Notes: generated by a model from the letters alone, not told the origin. Positions 36,401 to 45,687 are shown, numbered from the stretch's first letter. The stretch is DNA of 64,000 bases from Sphingobacterium allocomposti (GCF_008124885.1 NZ_VNHX01000001.1:62001-126000); one strand, 5' to 3'. Program-made: numbers and translations.

Positions 36401-36641
36401 TAATGTTACGTTAGGGTACAACTTTAAAGATCTTCGGCTCGGCGGAACATCCCGTCTCAATACTGGCCGTGTTTATATGACGCTGGAAAATTTCTGGGGC
36501 CATGACAAGTACGATGGCGGGCTGAATCCTGAATCGGCGAATACCAACCTCAGCGGCAGCAATACTTATCCGGAAGCGGGCGACTACGGTGGATTAGCCC
36601 TGCCGAAAACGATCACTTTCGGTATCAACCTGACGTTTTAG
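33462..36641 (+). CDS. susC: SusC/RagA TonB-linked outer-membrane transporter
   Basis: A 1059-residue transporter with a signal peptide ('...GSSAFGQQS'). The carboxypeptidase-D-like domain starts 'IKGKVQDESQKPVAGVSIKV', the TonB-box region contains 'DELLDEVVVIGYGSQRR', and the plug contains 'PNDIESIEVLKDASAAAIYG'. The barrel ends 'KTITFGINLTF'. No STN domain is present, so it does not signal to an ECF sigma factor. It pairs with the SusD at 36779. The enzyme context suggests uptake of RG-I oligosaccharides, though which of the pairs takes which fragment is unknown. Confidence 0.95.
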   Translation: MRTKIWLNCLLACLFAFGSSAFGQQSIKGKVQDESQKPVAGVSIKVEGDGQRSASSDMNGEFSLPVSIGETLLISSVEYEPQRITLNSLQPLVVTLRGKDELLDEVVVIGYGSQRRSNLIAPVSKFNAEGLEERPMARVDQALVGQMSGVRVKQTTGVPGKGLSVQVRGSGSITAGSEPLYVIDGFPLATAAPNGSGNYASGNPLDNINPNDIESIEVLKDASAAAIYGSRAANGVVLITTKRGKSGQPKISFNTYLGASEAYKKLDMLDGHEWIDRAVEMIDAQWEASGSGRSASQSMEERRTILGLSPGTYNTSYMYDERWLQDGQPGLHLINWQDEAYRRGLVQNYQLAASGGTDFVNYYISGNYMDQKGIVKGLDYKNYALRANVDVKASKKVSLGMNLAPTYSIMNDPGVEGKDNIMHQIYSMTPVQDRAPGMVNVFENERYPWSTSTNDPIAKLTNYVGENKIARVLATMYGQYNILDNLIFKTTVNFDHADRQGFSFIPYTVAGTLANRVNNPNQATYGANNTYRKQTFVNENTLNYNLELAKHSVQALLGHAYNYDRLETTSMNSQGGYTNSTIKTLNAAVATISSTNATKNLMLSYFGRVQYAYDNRYLLSASLRRDGSSRFGTNTKWGWFPSLSLGWRLSEESFLQGSDVIQDLKIRGSYGESGNNNIGDYSGIATLGFYNYSWNGASAPGQAPSNIINPDITWEKSRTYDLGLDFAFFGARLSGSFDWYTRTSSNLLLNVPAMYATGFSSFLDNAGEVKSRGWDFELTSRNIQRGDFTWSTSLNISHNTNRVTKLVGDQQQLLIPSSFDIEHSILRVGEPMYSIFVVRQDGILSQQDIDNGAPLYGSQRAGDPRYVDANGDGVIDGDDRVIVGHPNPNYVWGITNDVRYKNFDISFLFQGQQGGQLYSLLGRALGRTGQGSSDNALGFYRDRWRSAEDPGDGRVGKAYSTFGRIKNTDWLYSSDYWRLRNVTLGYNFKDLRLGGTSRLNTGRVYMTLENFWGHDKYDGGLNPESANTNLSGSNTYPEAGDYGGLALPKTITFGINLTF

Positions 36642-36778
36642 AACCTATGAACGAGGGAATCCGCAGACTTCTACAGCCGAAGGTGGCATGACCGGGAAAC
36701 ATGAGCTCATGAATACCATAGAAATACAAACGCAAATGAGTAATGTCTTTGAAAATAAGACACTAATGAATAAATAAG

Positions 36779-38287
36779 ATGAAAAGGATAATCTATATAA
36801 TATTTAGCATAGGGCTGTTTACGGCCTGCGACATGGACCTGAATCAGCAACCCATTTCGAGTGCAACGTCTGAGACGTACTTTCAGACCGTAAACGATTT
36901 TACACAGGGGCTAAACGCTGTCTATAGCGCAGCGCGGGCTTACCCAGATCGTTTACTTAACCTGTCAGAGACGCGCTCCGATAACCTATATGCCGTCTCG
37001 GACGGAGGGGTCCGGGATTGGGAAGGAATAAACAGTTTTCATAAAACCATCGACGCCAACCCCTATGTGATCGAAGCATGGCAGAGCAACTTTACAGGTA
37101 TTTTTCGAGCCAATAATTATTTGGATCAGCTCGCGAGTAAAGGAGAGTCTGTCATTAGTGACCCAAACCTACGACGGCATCTGGAAGGACAAGTCCGCTT
37201 TTTACGAGCGTTCTTTTATTTTGATTTACTACGTTACTTCGGTAAAGTGCCAATAATCGATCGCGTCGTTTCTGCTAGCGAAGCTAAGACGATTCCCCGT
37301 AGCTCCGTAATCGATGTTTATAATTTCATTATTCAGGATCTCACGACGGCAATTGACTATTTGCCAGCTCCCAGCGAATATGCTCCGGCCGACAGGGGAC
37401 GGGCAAATGTGTACGCAGCAAAGATGTTACTAGGACTGGTCTATATGACCCGTTCTGGACCAGACTTGAACGTGGATGGTGCTGGGTTGAATAGCAATGA
37501 GTGGAATTTAGCTGTTGAGCAGTTTAATGATATCATTGCAAGCAATGCATTTGAGTTTTTGCCCACCTATAGTTCAATCTTCGATTACAATAACGAACGC
37601 AATAAAGAAGTTATTTTTAATATAGAATACTCCAGTGGATCCAATCCGGTGGTGGGAGCGACGTTTCCATGGGTACTCGTTCCTGATACGTGGTTCCAAT
37701 CATTGGGATTTGCCACACAAGGAGGGCTGACGATACGGCCGGTTTCCAGTGACCTGCTTGAGAAGTACGCAGACATCGATGTCCGTAAGTCATTCAGCAT
37801 CCAGCGTGGATATACGTACGGCAACGTCGTGGAAAACCGCGCTTTTATTAAAAAGTTTGTGGACTTGACTAAGGTGCCTACGACCAGTAGGATGGACTGG
37901 CCAATTAATTTTATCGTTTTCCGGTATACTGATTTGCTGATGCTCAAAGCGGAATGTGTGCTGAAGGGAGCGGCCGGGAACACGGCAACAGATGTCGATG
38001 CCGTGGTAAATAAGATTCGTGCACGGGCGGGATTAACGGAACCACTGACGGGGGTCACGTTGTTACAGTTGTTGGAGGAGCGACGTAGGGAGCTTATTGG
38101 TGAAGGCTCGCGATGGTTCGACCTTATCCGTTCAGGTTTGGTCGAGTCAACAATGAAGTCTTGGATCAGTAGGGAAGACGAAGGGGGGCAGATGGAGGAT
38201 TTTCGCATAGAATATGTCCTTTATCCCGTGCCACAATCGGAATTGAATACCGCCCCGGGGCTATACGAGCAGAATGACGGGTATTGA
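36779..38287 (+). CDS. susD: SusD/RagB-family outer-membrane lipoprotein
   Basis: A 502-residue SusD homolog with lipobox LFTAC (Cys17). It contains 'FTGIFRANNYLDQLASKGES', 'GQVRFLRAFFYFDLLRYFG' and the C-terminal 'LLEERRRELIGEGSRWFDLIR', all standard signatures. It follows its SusC by 137 bp, longer than usual, but no terminator separates them. Of the four SusD proteins here it is the shortest. Confidence 0.95.
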   Translation: MKRIIYIIFSIGLFTACDMDLNQQPISSATSETYFQTVNDFTQGLNAVYSAARAYPDRLLNLSETRSDNLYAVSDGGVRDWEGINSFHKTIDANPYVIEAWQSNFTGIFRANNYLDQLASKGESVISDPNLRRHLEGQVRFLRAFFYFDLLRYFGKVPIIDRVVSASEAKTIPRSSVIDVYNFIIQDLTTAIDYLPAPSEYAPADRGRANVYAAKMLLGLVYMTRSGPDLNVDGAGLNSNEWNLAVEQFNDIIASNAFEFLPTYSSIFDYNNERNKEVIFNIEYSSGSNPVVGATFPWVLVPDTWFQSLGFATQGGLTIRPVSSDLLEKYADIDVRKSFSIQRGYTYGNVVENRAFIKKFVDLTKVPTTSRMDWPINFIVFRYTDLLMLKAECVLKGAAGNTATDVDAVVNKIRARAGLTEPLTGVTLLQLLEERRRELIGEGSRWFDLIRSGLVESTMKSWISREDEGGQMEDFRIEYVLYPVPQSELNTAPGLYEQNDGY

Positions 38288-38327
38288 TGGTTTGGAATAC
38301 TTAAAATAATCGGCTCTCTGAAGAGAT

Positions 38328-38369
38328 TTGTCATGCTGGGCATGTTTCGCATAGTGTTCAGCATGACAA
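38328..38369. repeat. Long inverted repeat (GTCATGCTG type) upstream of the second GntR gene
   Basis: Perfect 11-bp arms TTGTCATGCTG (38328-38338) and CAGCATGACAA (38359-38369) with a 20-nt spacer. It lies 40 bp after SusD and 170 bp before the GntR gene. No T-run follows, so it is a weak terminator at best. It resembles the dispersed GTCATGCTGA-type palindromes found between genes in many Bacteroidota. It also shares its TGTCATGC core with the palindrome upstream of the first GntR gene. Confidence 0.5.
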
Positions 38370-38539
38370 CAATCTGATCTTCGACTACGCTAGAACGGTT
38401 CACAGCTCCTATGTTGTAACGACTCCTGACTTTCACGGCTCACCAAGCATAAATGAATATCGAATAGAATTTACTGGCTTCAAAACATTGTATTTTTTAA
38501 AAAAAAGCGTTTCCTTAGCGCTATCTATGTGGGGGAAAC

Positions 38540-39571
38540 ATGAACAATTCTGATTTTATCAAAAGCATCCAAATAAGTGATTTTTCATCAACGCCGAAAT
38601 ATTTACAGCTGGCTGATGCCGTTATTGAAGGTGTTCGGGATAATCGGCTAAAGCTAGGAGATATCCTGCCTTCTATTAATGAGCTGAGCGTTTATTTGGA
38701 TATATCGCGTGACACGGTCGAAAAAGGGTACAAGCACCTTAAAAATTTGGATATTATTTCCTCGACGCCCGGAAAAGGATACTTCGTGGCTAAATCTGAT
38801 GTTGTCAATAAACAAAAGATTGCCCTGTTTTTAAATAAGCTCAGCGCACATAAGAAGATCGTATACGATGCATTCGCCCGTGAATTAGGAGACGAAGCTT
38901 CTCTCGACCTGTTTGTGTACAACAGCGATATATCGCACCTACGGAGTCTATTGCTCAACCTCACCAAACAATACGACCGGTACGTCGTCTTCCCCCATTT
39001 TAAAGAGGGACGGGATCAGGCTCCTGAAGTGTTGGCATTGATACCCGCGGATAAATTAATGCTTCTGGGCAGAATGATAGAAGGAGTAAAAGGCACCTTC
39101 GACGCTGTCTATGAAAATTATGAAAAGGACATCTACGAGGCATTAGAAAAAGCACTTGAGCCGCTTGCCCGCTATAGGACATTAAAGCTCATTTTCCCCG
39201 ATAACAGCGATTACCCAAAGGCTATTATCAAGGGGTTCTATAAGTTTTGCCAACAATACGCTTTTGACCACATTTTGGTGGGCGATTTATCGAAAGAATC
39301 GATAAGAAAAGGAGAATGTTACATCAACCTTGCGGAAGATGATCTGGTACTTCTCCTCGAGAAGTGTATTGCCAAAGAATTTGTTGTTGGACAGGACGTG
39401 GGCATCATTTCCTATAATGAGACGCCCTTAAAAAAGTTTATTCTTAATGGGATAACGACCATTTCTACCGATTTCGAACTCATGGGCAAGTATGCTGCGC
39501 AAATTATAAAAGGCAACGGGCAGAAGCAGGTCGAAGTTCCTTTTTACATCAATATTCGCTCCTCGATCTAA
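38540..39571 (+). CDS. GntR-family transcriptional regulator (paralog of the one at 14767)
   Basis: A 343-residue regulator with winged HTH at about residues 18-90 ('GDILPSINELSVYLDISRDT', 'TPGKGYFVAK') and a LacI-like effector domain. Long stretches match the first GntR protein almost word for word ('FPDNSDYPKAIIKGFYKFC', 'NLAEDDL', 'SYNETPLKKFILNGIT'), so the pair arose by duplication and likely senses the same or a similar effector. The HTH is also well conserved, suggesting overlapping operators. It sits between two SusC/SusD pairs and probably controls one of them. Confidence 0.85.
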   Translation: MNNSDFIKSIQISDFSSTPKYLQLADAVIEGVRDNRLKLGDILPSINELSVYLDISRDTVEKGYKHLKNLDIISSTPGKGYFVAKSDVVNKQKIALFLNKLSAHKKIVYDAFARELGDEASLDLFVYNSDISHLRSLLLNLTKQYDRYVVFPHFKEGRDQAPEVLALIPADKLMLLGRMIEGVKGTFDAVYENYEKDIYEALEKALEPLARYRTLKLIFPDNSDYPKAIIKGFYKFCQQYAFDHILVGDLSKESIRKGECYINLAEDDLVLLLEKCIAKEFVVGQDVGIISYNETPLKKFILNGITTISTDFELMGKYAAQIIKGNGQKQVEVPFYINIRSSI

Positions 39572-39674
39572 TCTCATCCTGCTTTGTCGCAAGCGGCTCC
39601 CTCTGTAAATCGTGCAGAAGCAACCATAGACTGACCGGAATCCCATTTCGCTTACATTTTTTCTCTGTTGGGGG

Positions 39675-39719
39675 CAGGATACGGCAGGTTGCCGGCATTT
39701 CGTCGTTTATCTACCTTGC
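39675..39719 (+). promoter_or_regulatory. CAGG-element promoter of the third SusC/SusD pair (site 4)
   Basis: CAGGATACGGCAGGTTGC at 39675-39692, 19 bp, then TACCTTGC at 39712-39719. The predicted start near 39726 gives an unusually long leader of about 300 nt containing the poly-G tract. Confidence 0.58.
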
Positions 39720-39804
39720 CTTTGTGTTTGGAGGAAATAACTGTTTTTAAAGTACAGGCAAGAAGATAAACCGCACCATCTCATTTCTGTTCCAGTCTAC
39801 TTGT

Positions 39805-39871
39805 TAGGCCGATCACACGGGTACGTGCGGGGGGGGGGGGAATGCGGCTGTAGCCTTAATATAGGCCGATC
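39805..39871 (+). repeat. 12-G homopolymer between direct repeats in a SusC leader
   Basis: A run of 12 G at 39829-39840, flanked by two copies of TAGGCCGATC (39805-39814 and 39862-39871), each followed by a related GTAC-containing stretch. It lies in the 5' leader between the CAGG promoter and the SusC ATG at 40025. Tracts of this length are prone to slippage. It could alternatively be an assembly or sequencing length error. Confidence 0.6.
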
Positions 39872-40024
39872 GTGTACCGGGGCTTTGGCGCTGCTAACCA
39901 ATGAAAACTTTTCCGATGAACACGTACGATTATAAACTAAGATGACAGCTGAACGGCAAACGATAACCATAAAGAATGGTTGTGCACAGCAACCTTCGAT
40001 AACGATCATAAAAACACAAACCAA

Positions 40025-43000
40025 ATGAGAACAATGAAAGAAGCAAGCTTTATGCATGTGCTAGGAAAGCACGTTTTATTGGTATGCTTGTCCTGTTTGC
40101 TGGCCTTCACGGTGCGGGCGCAAACAACAGTTACAGGAACGGTCAGTGATACCGAGGGTCGCCCTTTGGCAGGAGTTACGGTACAAGTTAAAGGTTCCAC
40201 GGTGGCGTCGACGACGACGGTTGCGGGAACCTTCTCGATTCGGGCGCAGGGGGATGCCACGCTAGTATTCACGATGGTGGGATTCAAGCCTGTTGAAAGA
40301 TCCGTGGCTGGGCAGTCGAGAATAAACGTGACGCTGGAATCTACCGCGGAAGAAGTGGAGGAAGTCGTCGTCGTAGGTTACAATGTCGTAAAAAGGTCGG
40401 ATGTAACCGGGGCCGTCTCCAGTATAGGTACAAAAGAACTAAAAGCAATGCCAGTAAAGGACGCATTACAAGCTATGCAGGGAAAGGCTGCCGGGGTGGA
40501 TATCACGTCTAATCAACGTCCCGGTACAACGGGAGATATCCGTGTCAGGGGTGTTCGATCGCTTAACGCTGACCAAGGGCCTTTGTATGTCGTCGACGGC
40601 ATGATTTTACAGACAGGAGGTATAGAGAATATCAATCCAACGGATATTGAATCCATTGATATTTTAAAAGATGCTTCTGCAACGGCGATTTATGGATCTC
40701 GTGGCGCAAATGGTGTAATTCTTGTATCAACAAAAAGGGGTAAAAGTGGCCGCTTGACCTTGGAGTACGCCGGAACGGCAACGTTAGAAAGGATGTATGA
40801 CGTCACTAAATATATGGACGCGGCGGAATGGCTGGACTATGCCCGTTTAGCTAAGACAGGATCAACTACGCCAACGTATGAATCAGATTTCAGCCGTTGG
40901 GGTTCAGTTCCAGCTTCCTGGGCTAACATCGCAAAAGGTTGGACACAGAACAATACGGTGTGGGATCCTACGCTGGTTGGCAACTACGATTGGGGCGCTC
41001 ATGGGCGGGAGGATGCATTGTCTACGGAGCAGACGCTAAGCGTGTCGGGAGGCGGCGAGCATTCGCAAGGATACGGCTCCTTCGGCTACCTAAAACAAGA
41101 TGCAACACAGCCGGGGCAGTTGTTCGAGCGTTTTTCGACGAAGATAACTTTTGAGGCGGCTCCCGTAAAATGGTTCAGGATGGGAACCTCGATAAATGTA
41201 GCCTATACCGATCAAGATTACGGATATAGTTTTACAAAATCCGTAACGGGTGCAGGTGACTACTATAATGCTTTACGAAGTATGTTGCCATGGACCGTAC
41301 CGTATGACGATAACGGGAATTATATTCGAAATCCGGCTGCAGGAGATATCAATATTATCAATCCTATCCGTGAACTAGACTACAATACTAATCAACGACA
41401 GACCTTTGTAGCAAATGGAAGCTTCTTTGGCCAATTGGACTTCGGAGAGATTTTTGATTTTCTTAAAGGCTTCCGCTACCGGATGCAATTCGGTCCGGAG
41501 TTCAAACATTATCGCTTGGGTATAGCCAATGCTGCTGAGGGTATAAATGGAGACGGTAATAACGCTGTGAGATACAGCCCTGAAAGGCGGCTGGCGTGGA
41601 CGTTGGACAACCTGATATATTACGATCGCGATTTTGGCAAAGACCATCATATAGGCCTCACGTTACTTCAATCAGCTTCCGCATATCACTACGAGAACGC
41701 CGACCTCAGAGCTACCGATGTGGTCAGTTCCGAGGAACTATGGTACAATATTTCATCGGGCGGATTTGTCGGAAGTTACGCTACAGGTTTGGTGGAGAAT
41801 CAGATGGAGTCATATATGGCGCGCATAAACTATAGTTTTAAAGATCGCTATTTATTGACCGCTTCTATGCGTTGGGATGGAGCATCACAGCTGGCTCCTG
41901 GACATCAATGGGCCTCGTTCCCCTCGGCAGCTCTAGCTTGGAGAATAGATCGTGAAGAGTTTATGAAAAATGTCGATGGCGTGAGCAACTTGAAAATAAG
42001 ACTAGGAGCAGGGGTAACAGGAAATGCGGCTATCGGTGCGTACGCCACAAAAGGAGGCTTAACACAGGTATTCTATAACTGGAGTTCGACAACTTCGTCT
42101 CCTGGCTACGTTGCATCTGATCCGTCGGCCGCAAACCCACAAAGGATGGCCAATCCCCGTTTAGGATGGGAGAGAACAACCCAATACAATTTCGGAATAG
42201 ATTATGGATTTTTCCACAACAGAATTAACGGAGCGGTAGACCTATATACTACAAGGACAAACGATCTTTTGATGTCGATGATGCTTCCGTCCGTATTAGG
42301 GTTTACGTCAACCTATGCCAATGTCGGTAAGACTAAAGGATGGGGTATTGATCTTCAGCTGAATACCTTGAATATAGACAGGCAAGACTTCCAGTGGGCG
42401 ACGACATTTACCTGGTCGAAAGACAAGAGCGAAATCGTGGAGCTATCTAATGGACGTACGGAAGACGTGAATAACAGATGGTTTGTCGGAGAGGAGATCT
42501 TAGTGCCTTACGACTTTGTATATGACGGGGTCTGGAAAACTTCGGAAGCTGAGGAGGCTGCTAAATTTGGCCGCAACCCCGGACAAATCCGGGTGCGAGA
42601 TTTGAGCGGCCCGAATGGCGTTCCAGATGGCGTAATCGACGGAAGCCATGATAGGCAGATAGTAGGTTCTTACCGTCCCAAATGGTCGGGAGGTATAAGT
42701 AATACGTTCAATTACAAGAACTTTGAATTGTCTTTTTTTATTTACTCTCGCTGGGGATTTACGGTCAACGCGGGTGCCGCGACGTTAGACGGACGCTATA
42801 TGCAACGTAAATTGGATTATTTTATCCCGGGCGTGAATGAGGACGCCGAATATTACCAACCGGGGTCAAACGGAGAAGCTGCTGACACATATGCATCGTC
42901 AATGAACTACCAGGACGGTTCATTTATCAAATTGAGAAATGTAAGTTTTGGATACAATTTTCCGCAGCCGAAAATCCAACGACTGGGTGTCAGCAATCTT

Positions 43001-43153
43001 AAAATCTATGGTCAGTTGATGAATCCCGCTATGCTGTATAGTAAGGTAGATTTCCTCGATACGGATCTGTCAAATTATGATAACAACCGAACTTCGGCAG
43101 GGTCGCCGACAACGATTAGGGGGGTGGTAGTAGGACTCAGCGTAGGATTTTAA
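40025..43153 (+). CDS. susC: SusC/RagA TonB-linked outer-membrane transporter
   Basis: A 1042-residue transporter from the ATG at 40025, chosen because a good signal peptide ('...LLAFTVRAQTT') follows; an upstream ATG at 39980 only adds charged residues. It has a carboxypeptidase-D-like domain ('VTGTVSDTEGRPLAGVTVQV'), a TonB-box region ('EEVEEVVVVGYNVVKRSDVT'), a plug ('PTDIESIDILKDASATAIYG') and a barrel ending 'VVVGLSVGF'. Expression starts from a CAGG promoter with a long leader holding a 12-G tract. It pairs with the SusD at 43236. Confidence 0.94.
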   Translation: MRTMKEASFMHVLGKHVLLVCLSCLLAFTVRAQTTVTGTVSDTEGRPLAGVTVQVKGSTVASTTTVAGTFSIRAQGDATLVFTMVGFKPVERSVAGQSRINVTLESTAEEVEEVVVVGYNVVKRSDVTGAVSSIGTKELKAMPVKDALQAMQGKAAGVDITSNQRPGTTGDIRVRGVRSLNADQGPLYVVDGMILQTGGIENINPTDIESIDILKDASATAIYGSRGANGVILVSTKRGKSGRLTLEYAGTATLERMYDVTKYMDAAEWLDYARLAKTGSTTPTYESDFSRWGSVPASWANIAKGWTQNNTVWDPTLVGNYDWGAHGREDALSTEQTLSVSGGGEHSQGYGSFGYLKQDATQPGQLFERFSTKITFEAAPVKWFRMGTSINVAYTDQDYGYSFTKSVTGAGDYYNALRSMLPWTVPYDDNGNYIRNPAAGDINIINPIRELDYNTNQRQTFVANGSFFGQLDFGEIFDFLKGFRYRMQFGPEFKHYRLGIANAAEGINGDGNNAVRYSPERRLAWTLDNLIYYDRDFGKDHHIGLTLLQSASAYHYENADLRATDVVSSEELWYNISSGGFVGSYATGLVENQMESYMARINYSFKDRYLLTASMRWDGASQLAPGHQWASFPSAALAWRIDREEFMKNVDGVSNLKIRLGAGVTGNAAIGAYATKGGLTQVFYNWSSTTSSPGYVASDPSAANPQRMANPRLGWERTTQYNFGIDYGFFHNRINGAVDLYTTRTNDLLMSMMLPSVLGFTSTYANVGKTKGWGIDLQLNTLNIDRQDFQWATTFTWSKDKSEIVELSNGRTEDVNNRWFVGEEILVPYDFVYDGVWKTSEAEEAAKFGRNPGQIRVRDLSGPNGVPDGVIDGSHDRQIVGSYRPKWSGGISNTFNYKNFELSFFIYSRWGFTVNAGAATLDGRYMQRKLDYFIPGVNEDAEYYQPGSNGEAADTYASSMNYQDGSFIKLRNVSFGYNFPQPKIQRLGVSNLKIYGQLMNPAMLYSKVDFLDTDLSNYDNNRTSAGSPTTIRGVVVGLSVGF

Positions 43154-43235
43154 CATGAGCCGTTGAGGCTCTACGAATAAATGGGCATCGGAATAATATA
43201 ATACACAATTAAGCTCTTAAAAGCATAAAAAAATA

Positions 43236-45314
43236 ATGGAAATGAAAACGATATATCACAACATATCAGTAGCGTTAGTGTTAGGAGGGCTGGTAGGGAT
43301 GACCTCATGTGGCAAGGATTTTCTGAAAGAAGATCAAATTACAATACCGGACACAGAGCATTTTAAAACCCAGCAAGGTATAGATGATCTAGCTACCGGT
43401 ACTTATGCTAAACTCAAGTTTAAGTTTAACTATACTTGGGGAATGGCATTGTTTAATTTGGGAGTAGACGAATTTACGGATGCGAATAATCCTTCGCCAA
43501 GTTTCAATAGCTATAGTACCGATTTGAATGCCTCTGAAACCACTTATGGCGGTAATAATATAGCTCCTTTTTGGGACAACATGTATAGCGGGATAGAGTC
43601 GGCCAACACGCTAATACAAAACGTACCATTATACTACGACCAGTCGAGTGTTAATTACAATACGCGTCTGGGGGAGGGGCACTTTATGAGAGGTTACTTT
43701 TACCTACAATTGATCGCGCAATTTGGCGGTGTACCCTTAAAGTTGACACCTTCGACAGGTGTAGAAACCTATTTTACCAGAGCTACTGAAGAGGAGGTTT
43801 TCGCCCAGGTGATTGCCGATCTGGAAAAGGCATATGATCTATTGCCCCCTACCGTGTCAGAATTCGGACGTGTCACCAAATGGGCCGCTGCGCATTATTT
43901 GGCTAAAGCCCATCTGACACGTGCAAGCGAATTATACAGCTCGTGGAACACAAACTATATCAGCGGAGATCTTGATTCCGTAATCAGATATGGTACTGAG
44001 GTTGTGAATGCCCATCCCTTGGTAGACGATTTTATCAAGTTGTGGGATTACCAAGTCGCTAACGGAGCCAACGAGAAGGTATCGGAAGTTGTGCTTTCAG
44101 CCCAGTTTTCCGATGATCAGGCTACGTGGGGGAGATACGGCAACCAAATTCATTTATATTATCCCTCTGTTTATCAGGATCTCGCAGGTACGAGCCGCGA
44201 TATATCAGGTGGAAGAGAGTTTTCTTATGCACGCGCTACAAACTATACAATGGATGTCTTTGATCGTGTCAACGATTCGCGCTTTTGGAAATCGTTTATA
44301 ACAATGTACGGATGTAATAATACAAATGGAGCGCCCGTCTGGACGGAGACGAATGCTCCATTGGGGCCTGTTGGAACTGTTGCTGGAACGAAGAGATTTA
44401 GGGGAGGAGAATTGGCCATTAAGTATATAGTCAATAACGCTGGAGACAGCAGGTATACGAAAGTGCCCAATGACAACACAGGTGTCCTGAAGGATGGAGT
44501 TATGCAAAATACGCATACTTTTGTACGTTATTTTAATGGGGAGGCTCAGGCATGGGTAGGTCAACATGGGAATAACGGCTATTTTGGTGTGCAATCTAGA
44601 TCCGTCGCTCTATCTAAGTTCCGAGACGGATACCGTGTGAGTATTGCATCTCAGTTTGGTACAAGGGATGCTATAATGGCCCGTTCCGCCGAGGATGTGC
44701 TAATGGTGGCAGAAGCGTATATACGTAAGGGCGAAGCGGGATATCCGGATGCCATTTTGTGGATTAATAAACTGCGCGAACGTGCCGGCTATAAATCAGG
44801 AGAAGACCGCTCAAAGCATGTTGACGGGGGGCAGGCTTATAAAAATAATTCGTACGCTGTCGGAAAAGGGGGAGGATATTCAGCCGATGGAGCGGTATAT
44901 TGGGAGCGGAACTCGTATTACGAGTCAAACAACGACATGGAACAAACGACGGCGCCGACGTCCATTATTTTAACTTCGGTGAATGACATTTATAACTCCC
45001 CTGTCGATAAACCAATCTATGAAAAGTTGGGGGCAACGACCAACGCTCAGAAAATGATGTGTTTTTTATTAAATGAGCGGACCCGTGAACTTTGCGGCGA
45101 GCTTCATCGTTGGGAAGATTTAGCCCGCACAAGAACCTTAGAAGCTCGGTGGAAGGCTTTCAATGACGGCTACACGCGGGGAAATACGGTATTCAGCGCG
45201 AATACACATTATTACAGGCCAATACCTCAGTCGTTCCTGGATGCGATTACCAACCAAAGTGGGAGTACATTGAGTCCGTCGGAAAAGCAGGCCATGCAAA
45301 ACCCCGGCTATTAG
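43236..45314 (+). CDS. susD: SusD/RagB-family outer-membrane lipoprotein, long form
   Basis: A 692-residue SusD homolog, well above the usual 500-600, with extra loops in the C-terminal half (the region containing 'SKHVDGGQAYKNNS'). The lipobox is MTSC with Cys25. Signatures include 'NMYSGIESANTLIQNVPL', 'GEGHFMRGYFYLQLIAQFGGVPL' and 'ERTRELCGELHRWEDLAR'. Translation may start at Met1 or Met3. It follows SusC by 82 bp and ends 19 bp before a strong terminator. The enlarged loops may fit a larger or branched ligand. Confidence 0.94.
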   Translation: MEMKTIYHNISVALVLGGLVGMTSCGKDFLKEDQITIPDTEHFKTQQGIDDLATGTYAKLKFKFNYTWGMALFNLGVDEFTDANNPSPSFNSYSTDLNASETTYGGNNIAPFWDNMYSGIESANTLIQNVPLYYDQSSVNYNTRLGEGHFMRGYFYLQLIAQFGGVPLKLTPSTGVETYFTRATEEEVFAQVIADLEKAYDLLPPTVSEFGRVTKWAAAHYLAKAHLTRASELYSSWNTNYISGDLDSVIRYGTEVVNAHPLVDDFIKLWDYQVANGANEKVSEVVLSAQFSDDQATWGRYGNQIHLYYPSVYQDLAGTSRDISGGREFSYARATNYTMDVFDRVNDSRFWKSFITMYGCNNTNGAPVWTETNAPLGPVGTVAGTKRFRGGELAIKYIVNNAGDSRYTKVPNDNTGVLKDGVMQNTHTFVRYFNGEAQAWVGQHGNNGYFGVQSRSVALSKFRDGYRVSIASQFGTRDAIMARSAEDVLMVAEAYIRKGEAGYPDAILWINKLRERAGYKSGEDRSKHVDGGQAYKNNSYAVGKGGGYSADGAVYWERNSYYESNNDMEQTTAPTSIILTSVNDIYNSPVDKPIYEKLGATTNAQKMMCFLLNERTRELCGELHRWEDLARTRTLEARWKAFNDGYTRGNTVFSANTHYYRPIPQSFLDAITNQSGSTLSPSEKQAMQNPGY

Positions 45315-45333
45315 TTTCGCTACTATATCTTTA

Positions 45334-45376
45334 ACAAAAGCAGGCTACCAAAAGACTAGCCTGCTTTTGTTTTTTC
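45334..45376 (+). terminator. Strong intrinsic terminator after the third SusC/SusD pair
   Basis: Perfect 13-bp stem, ACAAAAGCAGGCT (45334-45346) against AGCCTGCTTTTGT (45358-45370), with an 11-nt loop and a T-run. It is the strongest terminator in the window. Confidence 0.92.
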
Positions 45377-45406
45377 GGGAAGTTAGCTCCTTTATCAAAT
45401 TCCAAC

Positions 45407-45521
45407 ACTATCCTTAGTGTGAAGCGGAGCGTCACTAAGGATCTTAGGATAAAAGGGAGTCTGAGACTCCTGTTTATGGCCGGTCCGTAGAGACCGCTTC
45501 GCTAACTCTACCGACAGTGTG
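45407..45521. repeat. Imperfect direct repeat, copy 1 (about 115 bp)
   Basis: A structured element that recurs at 45802-45917 with about a dozen differences. It contains a perfect hairpin, ATCCTTAGTG with CACTAAGGAT, and a second palindrome, GGAGTC-TGA-GACTCC. Short reading frames cross it on the minus strand, but the repeat nature and lack of start signals argue against a gene. It may be a dispersed REP- or MITE-like element. Confidence 0.7.
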
Positions 45522-45687
45522 GAGCTACCTTTGGAATTTATATTGAGACTCTTCGGAAGCTGTCCCGAATAGGAGTCGAAGCAGTCTCGAAGCGTACCCG
45601 AACAGCACAACAGAAAATTATAATTTCTGCTCCGCAGAGCTCATATACCTTCAGTAGGTTTTAAGTACTCCTTAAGTACTGATGAAG

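Noticed and set aside
39805..39871. Invertible promoter element controlling SusC
   Set aside because: The TAGGCCGATC copies are direct, not inverted, and no recombinase gene is near, so inversion is not supported. Slippage at the G tract is the better idea.
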